The notes under the pieces were generated by a model, which was given only the letters and a program-made list of their open reading frames with translations, made no database searches and was not told where the DNA came from. Shown here piece by piece: positions 16,431-24,614 of a stretch of DNA of 64,000 nucleotides (within the stretch, counting starts at the first letter, position 1; the number at the start of each line of letters is the position of its first letter). Origin of the DNA: an uncultured Flavobacteriaceae bacterium (GTDB lineage: Bacteria; Bacteroidota; Bacteroidia; Flavobacteriales; Flavobacteriaceae); contig CALFUL010000004.1 in assembly GCA_937929935.1 (NCBI GenBank), positions 62,001-126,000 on the forward strand, written 5' to 3'. Position numbers and translations under genes: made by a program.

Positions 16431-18139
16431 TAACTCAATTTAAGTTCTGAGAGTATGGTTTGAATTTTCTCATCAAGCTGAGCGTTCACTTTACTGAAAT
16501 CTTCAGAACGCTCTAAAAGTGCGTTGGTACTGATGTAAAACTTTACTTTAGGTTCAGTGCCACTTGGTCTCGCGGCCACTCTGGTACCATCTTCAGTTTC
16601 ATAAATCAATACATTTGATTTTGGTAAATCAATTGCTTTTTCTTCACCTGTTAGTACGTTGGTTGCCATTGAAGTATTATAATCTTCAATCCATTTTACT
16701 TTTGAACCCGCTACTTCTTGTACCGGATTTTCTTTAAAGTCAACAAGCATTTGCTTAATTTCTTCAGCACCGCTTATTCCTTTTTTGGTTAAGGCAATTA
16801 AATGTTCTTTATAAAAGCCAAATTCTGAATAACAACCAATCAAATCTTGATAAAAAGAGCTACCATTTGCTTTTGCCTGGCTTGCAATTTCACAAGCAAG
16901 TAGGGTAGAAGTGACAGCATCTTTATCACGAACAAAATCGCCTACCATATAGCCAAAGCTTTCTTCGCCACCACCCAAGAACTTCGCATCAGGAAAATCT
17001 TTAATCATTTTGCCAATCCATTTGAAACCAGTTAAGGCAGTTTTGAATTCAACGCCGTATGATTTTGCCATGACTTCCATCATGGGGGTTGAAACGATTG
17101 TGGTAGCGATGAACTCATTGCCTTGAAAACCTTCTTCTTTCTGTTGGTCTAAAAGAAACTTGGTCATGAGTACCATAGCCTGGTTGCCGTTGACAATTTT
17201 CATCTTTCCGTTTAAATCACGAACAGCAATGCCTAAGCGGTCACTATCAGGATCAGTACCAACAACCATATCAGCGCCAATTTCTTCAGCTTTGGCAATT
17301 GCCATTGATAATGCTTCTGGCTCCTCAGGATTTGGCGATTTCACAGTAGGAAAAGCACCATCAGGTTTGGCTTGTTCTTCAATTACGGTCACATTTTTGT
17401 AGCCTGCACGTTTCAATACTTCAGGTATAGCGGTAATTGAGGTGCCGTGTAATGAAGTGAATACAATTTTAAAATCATCCTTACCGGCAGCGTTACAATT
17501 TCCTTTTGCCACAGATGCTTCTATAAAGGCTTCATCAACTTCTTTGTCAATGATTTCAATCAGACTATCATCCGAAGAAAAGTTAATATCTTTAAAAGGA
17601 AGAGAATTAATTTCTGCTATAATTTCAGCGTCTTGCGGGGGTACAATTTGTCCGCCATCCGTCCAATAAACTTTATAGCCATTATATTCTGGCGGATTGT
17701 GCGATGCGGTTAAAACAATACCGGCATGGCAATTTAAATGCCTTACTGCGAATGATAGTTCAGGGGTAGTTCTCAATTCAGAAAAGAGGAAAACTTTAAT
17801 GCCGTTGGCTGCAAATACTTCAGCTACGGTTCTCGCCAAGGTGTCACTATTGTGTCTGCAATCAAATGCAATGACCACTTTTATGGCCTCATTAGTATAC
17901 GTTTTTTTGAGAAAATTACTGAGTCCTTGGGTACTTTTACCTAGGGTGTACTTGTTGATTCTATTGGTGCCAGCCCCCATGATGCCGCGCATTCCGCCAG
18001 TACCAAAAGCCATATGTTTATAAAAACGATCTTTAAGTTCTTCAGGGTCAGTATCAATTAAGTGCTGTACTTCTTTGCGCGTGTCAGCGTCAAAAACATC
18101 AGTTAGCCAATCTTGGGCATTTTTTAAAAAGTCATTCAT
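16430..18139 (-). CDS. Phosphoglucomutase/phosphomannomutase family protein
   Basis: A 569-residue alpha-D-phosphohexomutase that interconverts sugar 1- and 6-phosphates. All four family sites are visible: the phosphoserine loop TASHNPPEYNGYKV near 145, metal-binding GTDPDSDRLGIAV near 290, sugar-binding GGGEESFGYMVGDFVRDKD near 385 and phosphate-binding RPSGTEPKVKF near 530. The length and the 'EYNGYKVYW' form fit the Bacteroidota/Firmicutes PgcA-like branch. It probably feeds UDP-glucose or a related precursor to envelope sugars. It lies between a glycosyltransferase and an ABC exporter. Confidence 0.93.
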   Translation of the reverse strand: MNDFLKNAQDWLTDVFDADTRKEVQHLIDTDPEELKDRFYKHMAFGTGGMRGIMGAGTNRINKYTLGKSTQGLSNFLKKTYTNEAIKVVIAFDCRHNSDTLARTVAEVFAANGIKVFLFSELRTTPELSFAVRHLNCHAGIVLTASHNPPEYNGYKVYWTDGGQIVPPQDAEIIAEINSLPFKDINFSSDDSLIEIIDKEVDEAFIEASVAKGNCNAAGKDDFKIVFTSLHGTSITAIPEVLKRAGYKNVTVIEEQAKPDGAFPTVKSPNPEEPEALSMAIAKAEEIGADMVVGTDPDSDRLGIAVRDLNGKMKIVNGNQAMVLMTKFLLDQQKEEGFQGNEFIATTIVSTPMMEVMAKSYGVEFKTALTGFKWIGKMIKDFPDAKFLGGGEESFGYMVGDFVRDKDAVTSTLLACEIASQAKANGSSFYQDLIGCYSEFGFYKEHLIALTKKGISGAEEIKQMLVDFKENPVQEVAGSKVKWIEDYNTSMATNVLTGEEKAIDLPKSNVLIYETEDGTRVAARPSGTEPKVKFYISTNALLERSEDFSKVNAQLDEKIQTILSELKLS

Positions 18140-18184
18140 AGTAATTATAACTTAATAATTTGAGGTCTATTATCTATTTAGGTG

Positions 18185-19132
18185 TTACTTTTTTGTTTCT
18201 TCTGAAATGGTGTAGCGCGTTTCATTTTTTCTAGAGCGTATGATCATTTCGCCCACAAACCCAGCTAAAAATAATTGTGATCCAATAAGCATTGCAGTAA
18301 GGGCAATATAAAATTGAGGCCTGTCAGTAATTAGTCTTGCCGCGGTGTTGATGTAATATTTATCAATGCCTATATAAAGGGTAAATGCAAACCCTATCAT
18401 GAACATCACAACCCCTAAGGCACCAAACAAATGCATGGGGCGTTTGCCAAATTTAGAAACAAACCATATGGTTATTAAATCTAAAAATCCGTTTGTAAAT
18501 CGTTCCATTCCAAATTTTGTTTTTCCGTATTTACGTGCTTGGTGTTGCACTATTTTTTCGCCAATGTTTGAGAAACCAGCACTTTTTGCTAGAACAGGAA
18601 TATACCTGTGCATTTCGCCATACACTTCAATGGTTTTGACCACATCTTTGCTGTAGGCTTTTAATCCGCAATTAAAGTCATTGAGTTTAACCCCTGAGGT
18701 TCTACGAGCCGCCCAATTAAAAAGTTTTGAGGGCATGTTTTTAAATAAGATTGAATCATATCGCTTTTTTTTCCAACCAGAAACTAATTCATAACCTTCA
18801 TTATGAATCATTTGATATAGTTCAGGAATCTCTTCAGGATTATCTTGTAAATCGGCATCCATAGTAATAACCACATCGCCTTTAACGGCTTTAAAACCAG
18901 CATGTAAGGCTTGTGATTTACCAAAGTTTTTCAAAAAACGAATGCCTTTTACATTTGAATTCTCTTTTGAAAGGTTAGAGATTATTTGCCAAGAATCATC
19001 AGTACTACCATCATCAATGAAAAGAATTTCATATAAAAAATGATTGGATTGCATCACAGAAACAATCCAATCATGAAGTTCTTTTAACGATTCTTCTTCG
19101 TTGAGTAAAGGAATTACAATAGATAATTGCAT
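18185..19132 (-). CDS. Family 2 glycosyltransferase (DPM1/GtrB-like)
   Basis: A 315-residue membrane-bound enzyme. The N-terminal GT-A domain has VIPLLNEEESL, DDGSTDDSW and the metal-binding DADLQDNPEEIPE. The C-terminal part has two membrane helices (about 232-256 and 272-300). This layout is typical of enzymes that move a sugar from UDP or GDP onto undecaprenyl phosphate. It is likely the first step of a lipid-linked sugar modification with the downstream mutase and exporter. The exact sugar cannot be read. Confidence 0.9.
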   Translation of the reverse strand: MQLSIVIPLLNEEESLKELHDWIVSVMQSNHFLYEILFIDDGSTDDSWQIISNLSKENSNVKGIRFLKNFGKSQALHAGFKAVKGDVVITMDADLQDNPEEIPELYQMIHNEGYELVSGWKKKRYDSILFKNMPSKLFNWAARRTSGVKLNDFNCGLKAYSKDVVKTIEVYGEMHRYIPVLAKSAGFSNIGEKIVQHQARKYGKTKFGMERFTNGFLDLITIWFVSKFGKRPMHLFGALGVVMFMIGFAFTLYIGIDKYYINTAARLITDRPQFYIALTAMLIGSQLFLAGFVGEMIIRSRKNETRYTISEETKK

Positions 19133-19173
19133 AGTGTACTTCTGATTGTCTTTTCAAAAGTACGATTTTGCCT

Positions 19174-19692
19174 TTAATATGCTGGATTTTGTTTTTTAAG
19201 AATTAGCCCGCTAATGAGTCCGCATACTAAGCCAAAAATGATGTAAAGAATTAGTATAAAGGGGTACGACATCCAAAAATAGTTTATGGTTCCATCATAC
19301 TGTTGTTGAATTTGTTCATCACTCATATATCCTGAGGCTATACTAGCCTCTCTTTGTATTTCAGCAGTGTTTTTAGCGAAATCAGGGTCTAGAAAATTTG
19401 ATAAAACCATCGTATAAATAATGACTGCGATTCCGGCAATAAGTGCAATTCCTGCACCTATTTTTAATGCTTGACTTAGTTTAAGATAACCTTGGTTAGC
19501 TTTTCTAAAATTAATAATTCCCCAAACAATTACTCCTACCATTAATAAAATTACTACTATTTGTATTGTAGTATCTTTTGAATAGTGTAAATCCATAGAA
19601 AAGAGCATACCATTAAAGATGAGGTATATTCCGCCTAAAATCGCACCATAGGTAAGTGCAAATTTGCCTGTTTTAACTTCTAATTCTTCCAT
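19174..19692 (-). CDS. DUF4199 membrane protein
   Basis: A 172-residue protein with four membrane helices (about 13-30, 42-62, 76-98 and 142-166) and an amphipathic stretch of about 105-135 between the last two. The pattern KTGKFALTYGAILGG...NGMLF, then GYLKLSQALKIGAGIALIAGI, is that of DUF4199, an uncharacterised family of Bacteroidota. It is the probable first gene of the operon with the glycosyltransferase 42 bp downstream. Confidence 0.85.
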   Translation of the reverse strand: MEELEVKTGKFALTYGAILGGIYLIFNGMLFSMDLHYSKDTTIQIVVILLMVGVIVWGIINFRKANQGYLKLSQALKIGAGIALIAGIAVIIYTMVLSNFLDPDFAKNTAEIQREASIASGYMSDEQIQQQYDGTINYFWMSYPFILILYIIFGLVCGLISGLILKKQNPAY

Positions 19693-19817
19693 TTTAAAGG
19701 TGTTTTTTGATTGTTATAAATGTTAGTTGTTATTTGCTAAAAATAGTTACATTTAAAAGTACACTAATTTTCAATTTCTTTTTTGAGAATTTTTATGACT
19801 AATTAAATAAAAAGAAT

Positions 19818-19825
19818 TAAATTTG
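19818..19825 (+). promoter_or_regulatory. -7 promoter element of the L31 gene
   Basis: TAAATTTG fits the Bacteroidota -7 consensus exactly and lies 50 bp before the ATG at 19876. A TTTG at the expected -33 distance is not seen. Confidence 0.5.
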
Positions 19826-19875
19826 CACCCTGAATTTAGTGCCTGTTGGTATGGGCGCAACAAAGATTATTCAAG

Positions 19876-20205
19876 ATGAAAAAAGGGATACACCCAGAAA
19901 ATTATAGACTAGTTGCTTTTAAAGATATGTCAAACAATGATGTGTTTTTAACAAAGTCAACAGCTGATGCTAAAGAAACACTTGAAGTTGATGGTGTTGA
20001 ATATCCGCTAGTAAAATTAGAAATTTCAAGAACTTCTCATCCTTTTTATACAGGTAAAGCGAAATTCTTAGATACTGCCGGTAGAATTGATAAGTTCAAG
20101 AGCAAGTATGATAAATTCAAGAAAAAAGCTGCTCCGGTTGTAAATGAAGAGCCAAAGCAAGAAGCTCCAAAGGCTGAAGCTCAGGCATCAAGCGAAGAAG
20201 AATAA
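19876..20205 (+). CDS. rpmE2: 50S ribosomal protein L31, type B
   Basis: The start is ATG 19876 (MKKGIHPENYRLVAF). The frame runs further upstream only through a non-conserved extension. The core of about 82 residues matches type B L31, including FKDMSNNDVFLT, YPLVKLEISRTSHPFYTG and DTAGRIDKFKSKY. It has no cysteine, so it is the zinc-free form. The last ~25 residues are an Ala/Glu/Pro-rich acidic tail found in several flavobacteria. Single gene with its own promoter and a strong terminator. Confidence 0.96.
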   Translation: MKKGIHPENYRLVAFKDMSNNDVFLTKSTADAKETLEVDGVEYPLVKLEISRTSHPFYTGKAKFLDTAGRIDKFKSKYDKFKKKAAPVVNEEPKQEAPKAEAQASSEEE

Positions 20206-20226
20206 ATTTTCATTTATATATAATAC

Positions 20227-20264
20227 AAACCTCTGATACAAACGTATCAGAGGTTTTTTTTTTT
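20227..20264 (+). terminator. Terminator of the L31 gene
   Basis: A perfect 13-bp stem (20227-20239 with 20244-20256, core CCTCTGATAC) with loop AAAC, running into a tract of Ts to 20264. Confidence 0.95.
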
Positions 20265-20330
20265 GACCCTGATACTCACTGATGCTACCTTTTGAATTAA
20301 AATAGTACGCATCTTAATTTTGAGAATCCC

Positions 20331-20338
20331 TATTTTTG
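20331..20338 (+). promoter_or_regulatory. -7 element of the GlmU-like gene
   Basis: TATTTTTG matches TAnnTTTG and lies 17 bp before the ATG at 20356. The leader would be very short. No -33 box is found at the proper distance. Confidence 0.35.
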
Positions 20339-20355
20339 TTGAAACAACTATTTAG

Positions 20356-21531
20356 ATGAACTACATTCTTTTTGATGGTCCTGCAAGAGAGGCCCTGCTC
20401 CCCTTTACTTTTACAAGACCTGTAGCTGACATTCGCGTTGGTATTTTAACCATTCGTGAAAAGTGGGAAAAGTATTTAGGGCTTACCACAACCACCATTA
20501 CTGAAGAGTATCTTTCTGAGAAATACCCAATGGTTGAGTTTGAAGAAAATATTTTAATTAATGCATCTTTCTTACCTAATCAAGAATTAGTTGATCAAAT
20601 ACAGGCACTGAAAGAGAACGAGGCGGTTTTTTATCGTGAAGATGTGATTGCCTTTTATGCAAAAGAAGCGCAAGAGGATATTGACCTGCAAGCTTTTAAA
20701 CAGATCGAATTTTCAGGAAACCTCATGCAAATTGAAAATACTTGGGACATTTTCTCAAAGAATGCAGAAGCTATACAAGCTGATTTTGACTTTATTACTG
20801 AAGGAAGAAAAAGTCAACCAATTTCTAAAACCAACAGTTGCATCAAACCAGAACGCATTTTTCTTGAAGAGGGTGCCAGTGTTGAATACAGTATTTTAAA
20901 CGCCACTGACGGCCCTATTTACATTGGAAAAAATGCTCAAATTTGGGAAGGTAGTCTTATTCGAGGTGCATTTGCACTCTGCGAAAATGCCACCGTTAAA
21001 ATGGGTGGTAAAATGTACGGCGCTACTACTATAGGCCCATGGAGCAAGGTGTGCGGCGAAATAAGTAACTCAGTTATTTTTGGTTATTCAAGTAAGGGTC
21101 ACGAAGGCTATTTAGGCAATGCTGTTTTAGGTGAGTGGTGTAATATTGGTGCCGATTCAAATAATTCAAATTTGAAAAATAATTATGCGAAAGTAAGATT
21201 ATGGAATTATGCTACTGAAAGTTTTGAACAAACAGGTTTGCAGTTTTGTGGTCTCATGATGGGTGATCACAGTAAAACGGCCATTAATACCATGTTTAAC
21301 ACGGGTACTGTTATTGGCGTTAATTGCAATATTTATGTACCAGGTTTTCCTAGAAATTTTATTCCTAGTTTCAGTTGGGGCGGGGCATCAGGCTTTTCAA
21401 GCTATTTGCCTAAAAAGGCTTTTGATGTAGCTAAAGTAATGATGGCGCGAAGAAATGTTGAGTTTAATGAAGTAGAAGCACGTATTTTAGAACATGTTTT
21501 TGAAGTGACTAAAAAGTGGCGTAATTACTAA
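20356..21531 (+). CDS. GlmU-like sugar nucleotidyltransferase/acyltransferase
   Basis: A 391-residue protein with a nucleotidyltransferase-like N-terminus (MNYILFDGPAREALLPFTFTRPVADIRVG, the conserved opening of the alternative bacteroidal GlmU family). From about residue 185 it has a left-handed beta-helix of hexapeptide repeats (AQIWEGSLIRG, NATVKMGGKMYG). The C-terminal domain has the conserved HSKTAINTMFNTGTVIGVNCNIY block. The family is thought to make UDP-GlcNAc or a related sugar nucleotide for the cell wall. Activity here is inferred from family. Confidence 0.88.
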   Translation: MNYILFDGPAREALLPFTFTRPVADIRVGILTIREKWEKYLGLTTTTITEEYLSEKYPMVEFEENILINASFLPNQELVDQIQALKENEAVFYREDVIAFYAKEAQEDIDLQAFKQIEFSGNLMQIENTWDIFSKNAEAIQADFDFITEGRKSQPISKTNSCIKPERIFLEEGASVEYSILNATDGPIYIGKNAQIWEGSLIRGAFALCENATVKMGGKMYGATTIGPWSKVCGEISNSVIFGYSSKGHEGYLGNAVLGEWCNIGADSNNSNLKNNYAKVRLWNYATESFEQTGLQFCGLMMGDHSKTAINTMFNTGTVIGVNCNIYVPGFPRNFIPSFSWGGASGFSSYLPKKAFDVAKVMMARRNVEFNEVEARILEHVFEVTKKWRNY

Positions 21532-21568
21532 TAATTACACTCAAAGTAGCGCTTCTTTACATTAATGC

Positions 21569-23032
21569 TTATTGCGATTTCTTCTTGTTGAAAATGTTTG
21601 CTGTTTCAATAAATTTTCTACTTTTTTGTTCATCTCCTTTGGTTACTAAACTAACCCCCACAAATAAGAGTAATGAAATTGTAATGCCAATAAGGGCTTG
21701 CTCTACGGATGCTATTTCATAGGCAACAGGTAATTTCACACCCAAAGCAACAAGTAAGTTATACGATGAAAATGCCAAACCAAAAAACATAGAAACCACC
21801 GCGGCTTTAGCAGTACCTCGATACCAAACAAAACCAAGAACTAAGGGGATGAATGCTCCGGTAGTTAAAAAGTCAGAACCGATCCATGAAATAGTTAATA
21901 CTGATTGTATTCTTAAGGCTATAAATAAGGCGCATGCGGCAATTAATAAGGTTGCTATTCTGGCGACCTTAACACCTAAAACATGACGGTCTTTGGGCGC
22001 TAAATATTTCTCATAAACATCAATAGAAAGTGATAAAGCACCTGTGTTTATTAATGAATCCATGGTTGACATAATCGCTGAACAAAGCCCAACAAAAAGA
22101 AGCGAACTCAACAAAGGGTTTGAAATGTTTTTGACCATATCAGGTATAATTCCGCCACTTGGTATTTCTTCATAAAAAACAGAGCTGTACATACCTGTAT
22201 ACGTAACCATCAGGTATAACGGAATGAAAACCACGAAACTCAAAAGCATCATTCGGCGTGCATCACTTGATTGTTTAGCAGCAGAAATTCGTTGCCAAAT
22301 ATTGGCCTGTATCATCCATGAGGTTCCAAAGGTTATGACATAGGCAAGATTGTCTGAAACGTCATGAAAGAAATTAGTGTATCCGGTTTTATCATTGGTT
22401 GCTGCTATCTTTTCAACCATTGCCATTCCTCCTGCATCCCGATAGGCAATAAAAAAAAGGATAACGGCAGTTATTAAGAAGAAGACAAATTGTACTAAAT
22501 CAGTGAGTACAACGCCTTTAAAACCTCCAAAAAGAGAATAGAATAAAACAATTGAAACCCCGATTAGAGCACCTGTTTCATAACTGATATCAAAAAAGGA
22601 GTGAAAAAATTTACCCACAACAATGATTTGTATGGCAGCTGCGATTACCATAAAAATAATAATGAAGACGGTTAAAAGTAGTGCGGCTGTTGTATTGTAT
22701 CTTTTTTCCATTAATTGTGGCTGCGAAATGGTAGCAATATTTCGAATTCCTTTAGCAAAAACAAACATGAGAAAAGTAGCTATGAGTACCGGTACGCCGT
22801 AAATCCAAAAAGAACTTAGTCCGTTTTGATGTGCGTGATCCACCAAATCAATAGCAGATCCGCCACCCCACCATGATGCAATAAAAGTGATGGCTAATAA
22901 CCAAGCAGGTAACTTGCGAGAGGCAAGAAAATAATCTTCAGAGGTTTTATTTTTTCTATTGAATACACCTACAGCGATGATGCTTATGACATATATAGCT
23001 ATTAATAAAATGGTCAAGTTGGTATTTTGCAT
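21569..23032 (-). CDS. Sodium:solute symporter (SSS family)
   Basis: A 487-residue inner-membrane protein with about 13 hydrophobic helices. Family features are NRKNKTSEDYFLASRKLPAWLLAITFIASWWGG near residue 25-60 and SAIMSTMDSLINTGALSLSIDVYEKY near 325, which carries the Ser/Asp residues of the SSS sodium site. The substrate is unknown; SSS members import sugars, amino acids, proline or panthothenate. I use ATG 23032, not the TTG one codon earlier. It is convergent with the GlmU-like gene, and I see no terminator in the 37-bp gap. Confidence 0.9.
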   Translation of the reverse strand: MQNTNLTILLIAIYVISIIAVGVFNRKNKTSEDYFLASRKLPAWLLAITFIASWWGGGSAIDLVDHAHQNGLSSFWIYGVPVLIATFLMFVFAKGIRNIATISQPQLMEKRYNTTAALLLTVFIIIFMVIAAAIQIIVVGKFFHSFFDISYETGALIGVSIVLFYSLFGGFKGVVLTDLVQFVFFLITAVILFFIAYRDAGGMAMVEKIAATNDKTGYTNFFHDVSDNLAYVITFGTSWMIQANIWQRISAAKQSSDARRMMLLSFVVFIPLYLMVTYTGMYSSVFYEEIPSGGIIPDMVKNISNPLLSSLLFVGLCSAIMSTMDSLINTGALSLSIDVYEKYLAPKDRHVLGVKVARIATLLIAACALFIALRIQSVLTISWIGSDFLTTGAFIPLVLGFVWYRGTAKAAVVSMFFGLAFSSYNLLVALGVKLPVAYEIASVEQALIGITISLLLFVGVSLVTKGDEQKSRKFIETANIFNKKKSQ

Positions 23033-23154
23033 CAATACGTTTGTGGTAGGTTATTTTAAAGTTTCTATAAGGTTTGATTGAAACAAATTAAGAGCTGTAA
23101 AAATATAGCAAAATCGATAGGTTATGAGTTAGCCTGATATTTAATTTTGAAAAT

Positions 23155-23182
23155 TTTGTGATAGTACAAATTCCTATCTTTG
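23155..23182 (+). promoter_or_regulatory. mtaB promoter
   Basis: TTTG (23155-23158) and TATCTTTG (23175-23182) with 16 bp between them fit the Bacteroidota -33/-7 pattern, slightly closer than usual. The -7 lies 24 bp before the ATG at 23207. Confidence 0.55.
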
Positions 23183-23206
23183 TTTTTTCTAAATCATGAA
23201 ACATTA

Positions 23207-24538
23207 ATGAAAAAAAAGGTTGCCTTTTATACGCTAGGGTGTAAGCTGAATTTTTCAGAAACTTCTACCATAGCGAGAGGTTTTCAAAAAGAAGGCTTTG
23301 ATCGTGTTGACTTTTCAGAAAAAGCTGATATGTATGTCATTAATACATGTTCAGTTACTGAGAATGCTGACAAGCGCTTTAAGACCATTGTAAAGCAAGC
23401 GCAGAAGGCGAATCCTGATGCTTTTGTAGCTGCAATAGGGTGTTATGCGCAATTGAAACCAGAAGAATTGGTGGCGGTTGACGGTGTTGATTTGGTGCTA
23501 GGCGCTACTGAAAAATTCAATATCACTGACTATGTCAATGATTTAAGTAAAAATGATAAAGGAGAAATACATTCTTGCGAAATTGATGCTGCTGATTTTT
23601 ATGTAGGTAGTTACGCTATAGGGGATCGTACACGTGCTTTTTTAAAAGTACAAGATGGTTGTGATTACAAGTGTACGTATTGCACTATTCCGTTAGCTAG
23701 AGGAATTTCACGTAGTGATACCTTAGAGAATGTACTTAAGAATGCAGCAGAGATTTCAGCAAAAGGCATTAAAGAAATTGTTCTTACCGGTGTTAATATT
23801 GGCGATTATGGTAAAGGAGAATTTGGTAACAAGAAACATGAACATACTTTCTTAGACCTGGTTAAGGCTTTAGATGATGTTGCCGGTATTCATCGTTTAC
23901 GCATTTCATCAATAGAGCCTAATCTTTTGAAAAATGAAACTATTGATTTTGTAGCCGGTAGTGCTACTTTTGTGCCCCACTTTCATATACCGTTGCAGAG
24001 TGGCAGCGATGCTTTATTGAAGCTGATGAAAAGGCGCTACATGAGTAATTTATATGTAGATAGAGTAAAAAAAATTAAAGCAACTATGCCAGATGCTTGT
24101 ATTGGTGTCGATGTTATTGTGGGATTTCCGGGAGAGACAGATGAACTTTTTCTCGAAACTTATAATTTTTTAAACCAACTTGATATATCCTATTTACATG
24201 TTTTCACCTATTCTGAACGCGATAATACTGAAGCGGCCACAATGAATGGGGTAGTGCCCAAGAAAGTTCGTGCCAAGCGAAGTAAGATGTTACGCGGACT
24301 CTCAGTAAAAAAACGAAGAGCATTTTATGAAAGTCAGTTGGGTAGTCAAAGAACCGTTTTATTTGAAGGCGAAAATAAAGAAGGCTATATTCATGGGTTT
24401 ACTGAGAATTATGTGAAGGTAAAAGTACCATGGAACCCTGCATTAGTTAATACACTTCATAGCGTTGCATTAACTAAAATTGATGAAGACGGGTTGGTAC
24501 GTTTTGATTTTGTTTCTGATAAAGTACTACTAAACTAA
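23207..24538 (+). CDS. mtaB: tRNA t6A37 methylthiotransferase MtaB
   Basis: A 443-residue radical-SAM enzyme that adds a methylthio group to t6A at tRNA position 37. The N-terminal cluster ligands lie in YTLGCKLNFSE, INTCSVTENAD and AIGCYAQL, and the radical SAM motif in CDYKCTYCTIPLARG near 150. A C-terminal TRAM domain follows (about 380-443). The start is ATG 23207 (MKKKVAFYTLG), because a TTG in frame upstream lies on the promoter. It ends at a strong bidirectional terminator. Confidence 0.95.
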   Translation: MKKKVAFYTLGCKLNFSETSTIARGFQKEGFDRVDFSEKADMYVINTCSVTENADKRFKTIVKQAQKANPDAFVAAIGCYAQLKPEELVAVDGVDLVLGATEKFNITDYVNDLSKNDKGEIHSCEIDAADFYVGSYAIGDRTRAFLKVQDGCDYKCTYCTIPLARGISRSDTLENVLKNAAEISAKGIKEIVLTGVNIGDYGKGEFGNKKHEHTFLDLVKALDDVAGIHRLRISSIEPNLLKNETIDFVAGSATFVPHFHIPLQSGSDALLKLMKRRYMSNLYVDRVKKIKATMPDACIGVDVIVGFPGETDELFLETYNFLNQLDISYLHVFTYSERDNTEAATMNGVVPKKVRAKRSKMLRGLSVKKRRAFYESQLGSQRTVLFEGENKEGYIHGFTENYVKVKVPWNPALVNTLHSVALTKIDEDGLVRFDFVSDKVLLN

Positions 24539-24560
24539 AGAGTTTATTTAATAGCATTAA

Positions 24561-24596
24561 AAAAAGCGTTTCATATTGGTTTATGAAACGCTTTTT
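24561..24596. terminator. Bidirectional terminator between mtaB and the metalloprotease gene
   Basis: A perfect 15-bp stem (24561-24575 with 24582-24596, core GCGTTTCATA) flanked by A5 and T5, serving both converging genes. Confidence 0.92.
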
Positions 24597-24614
24597 AAGT
24601 ACAAGTCTAATGGT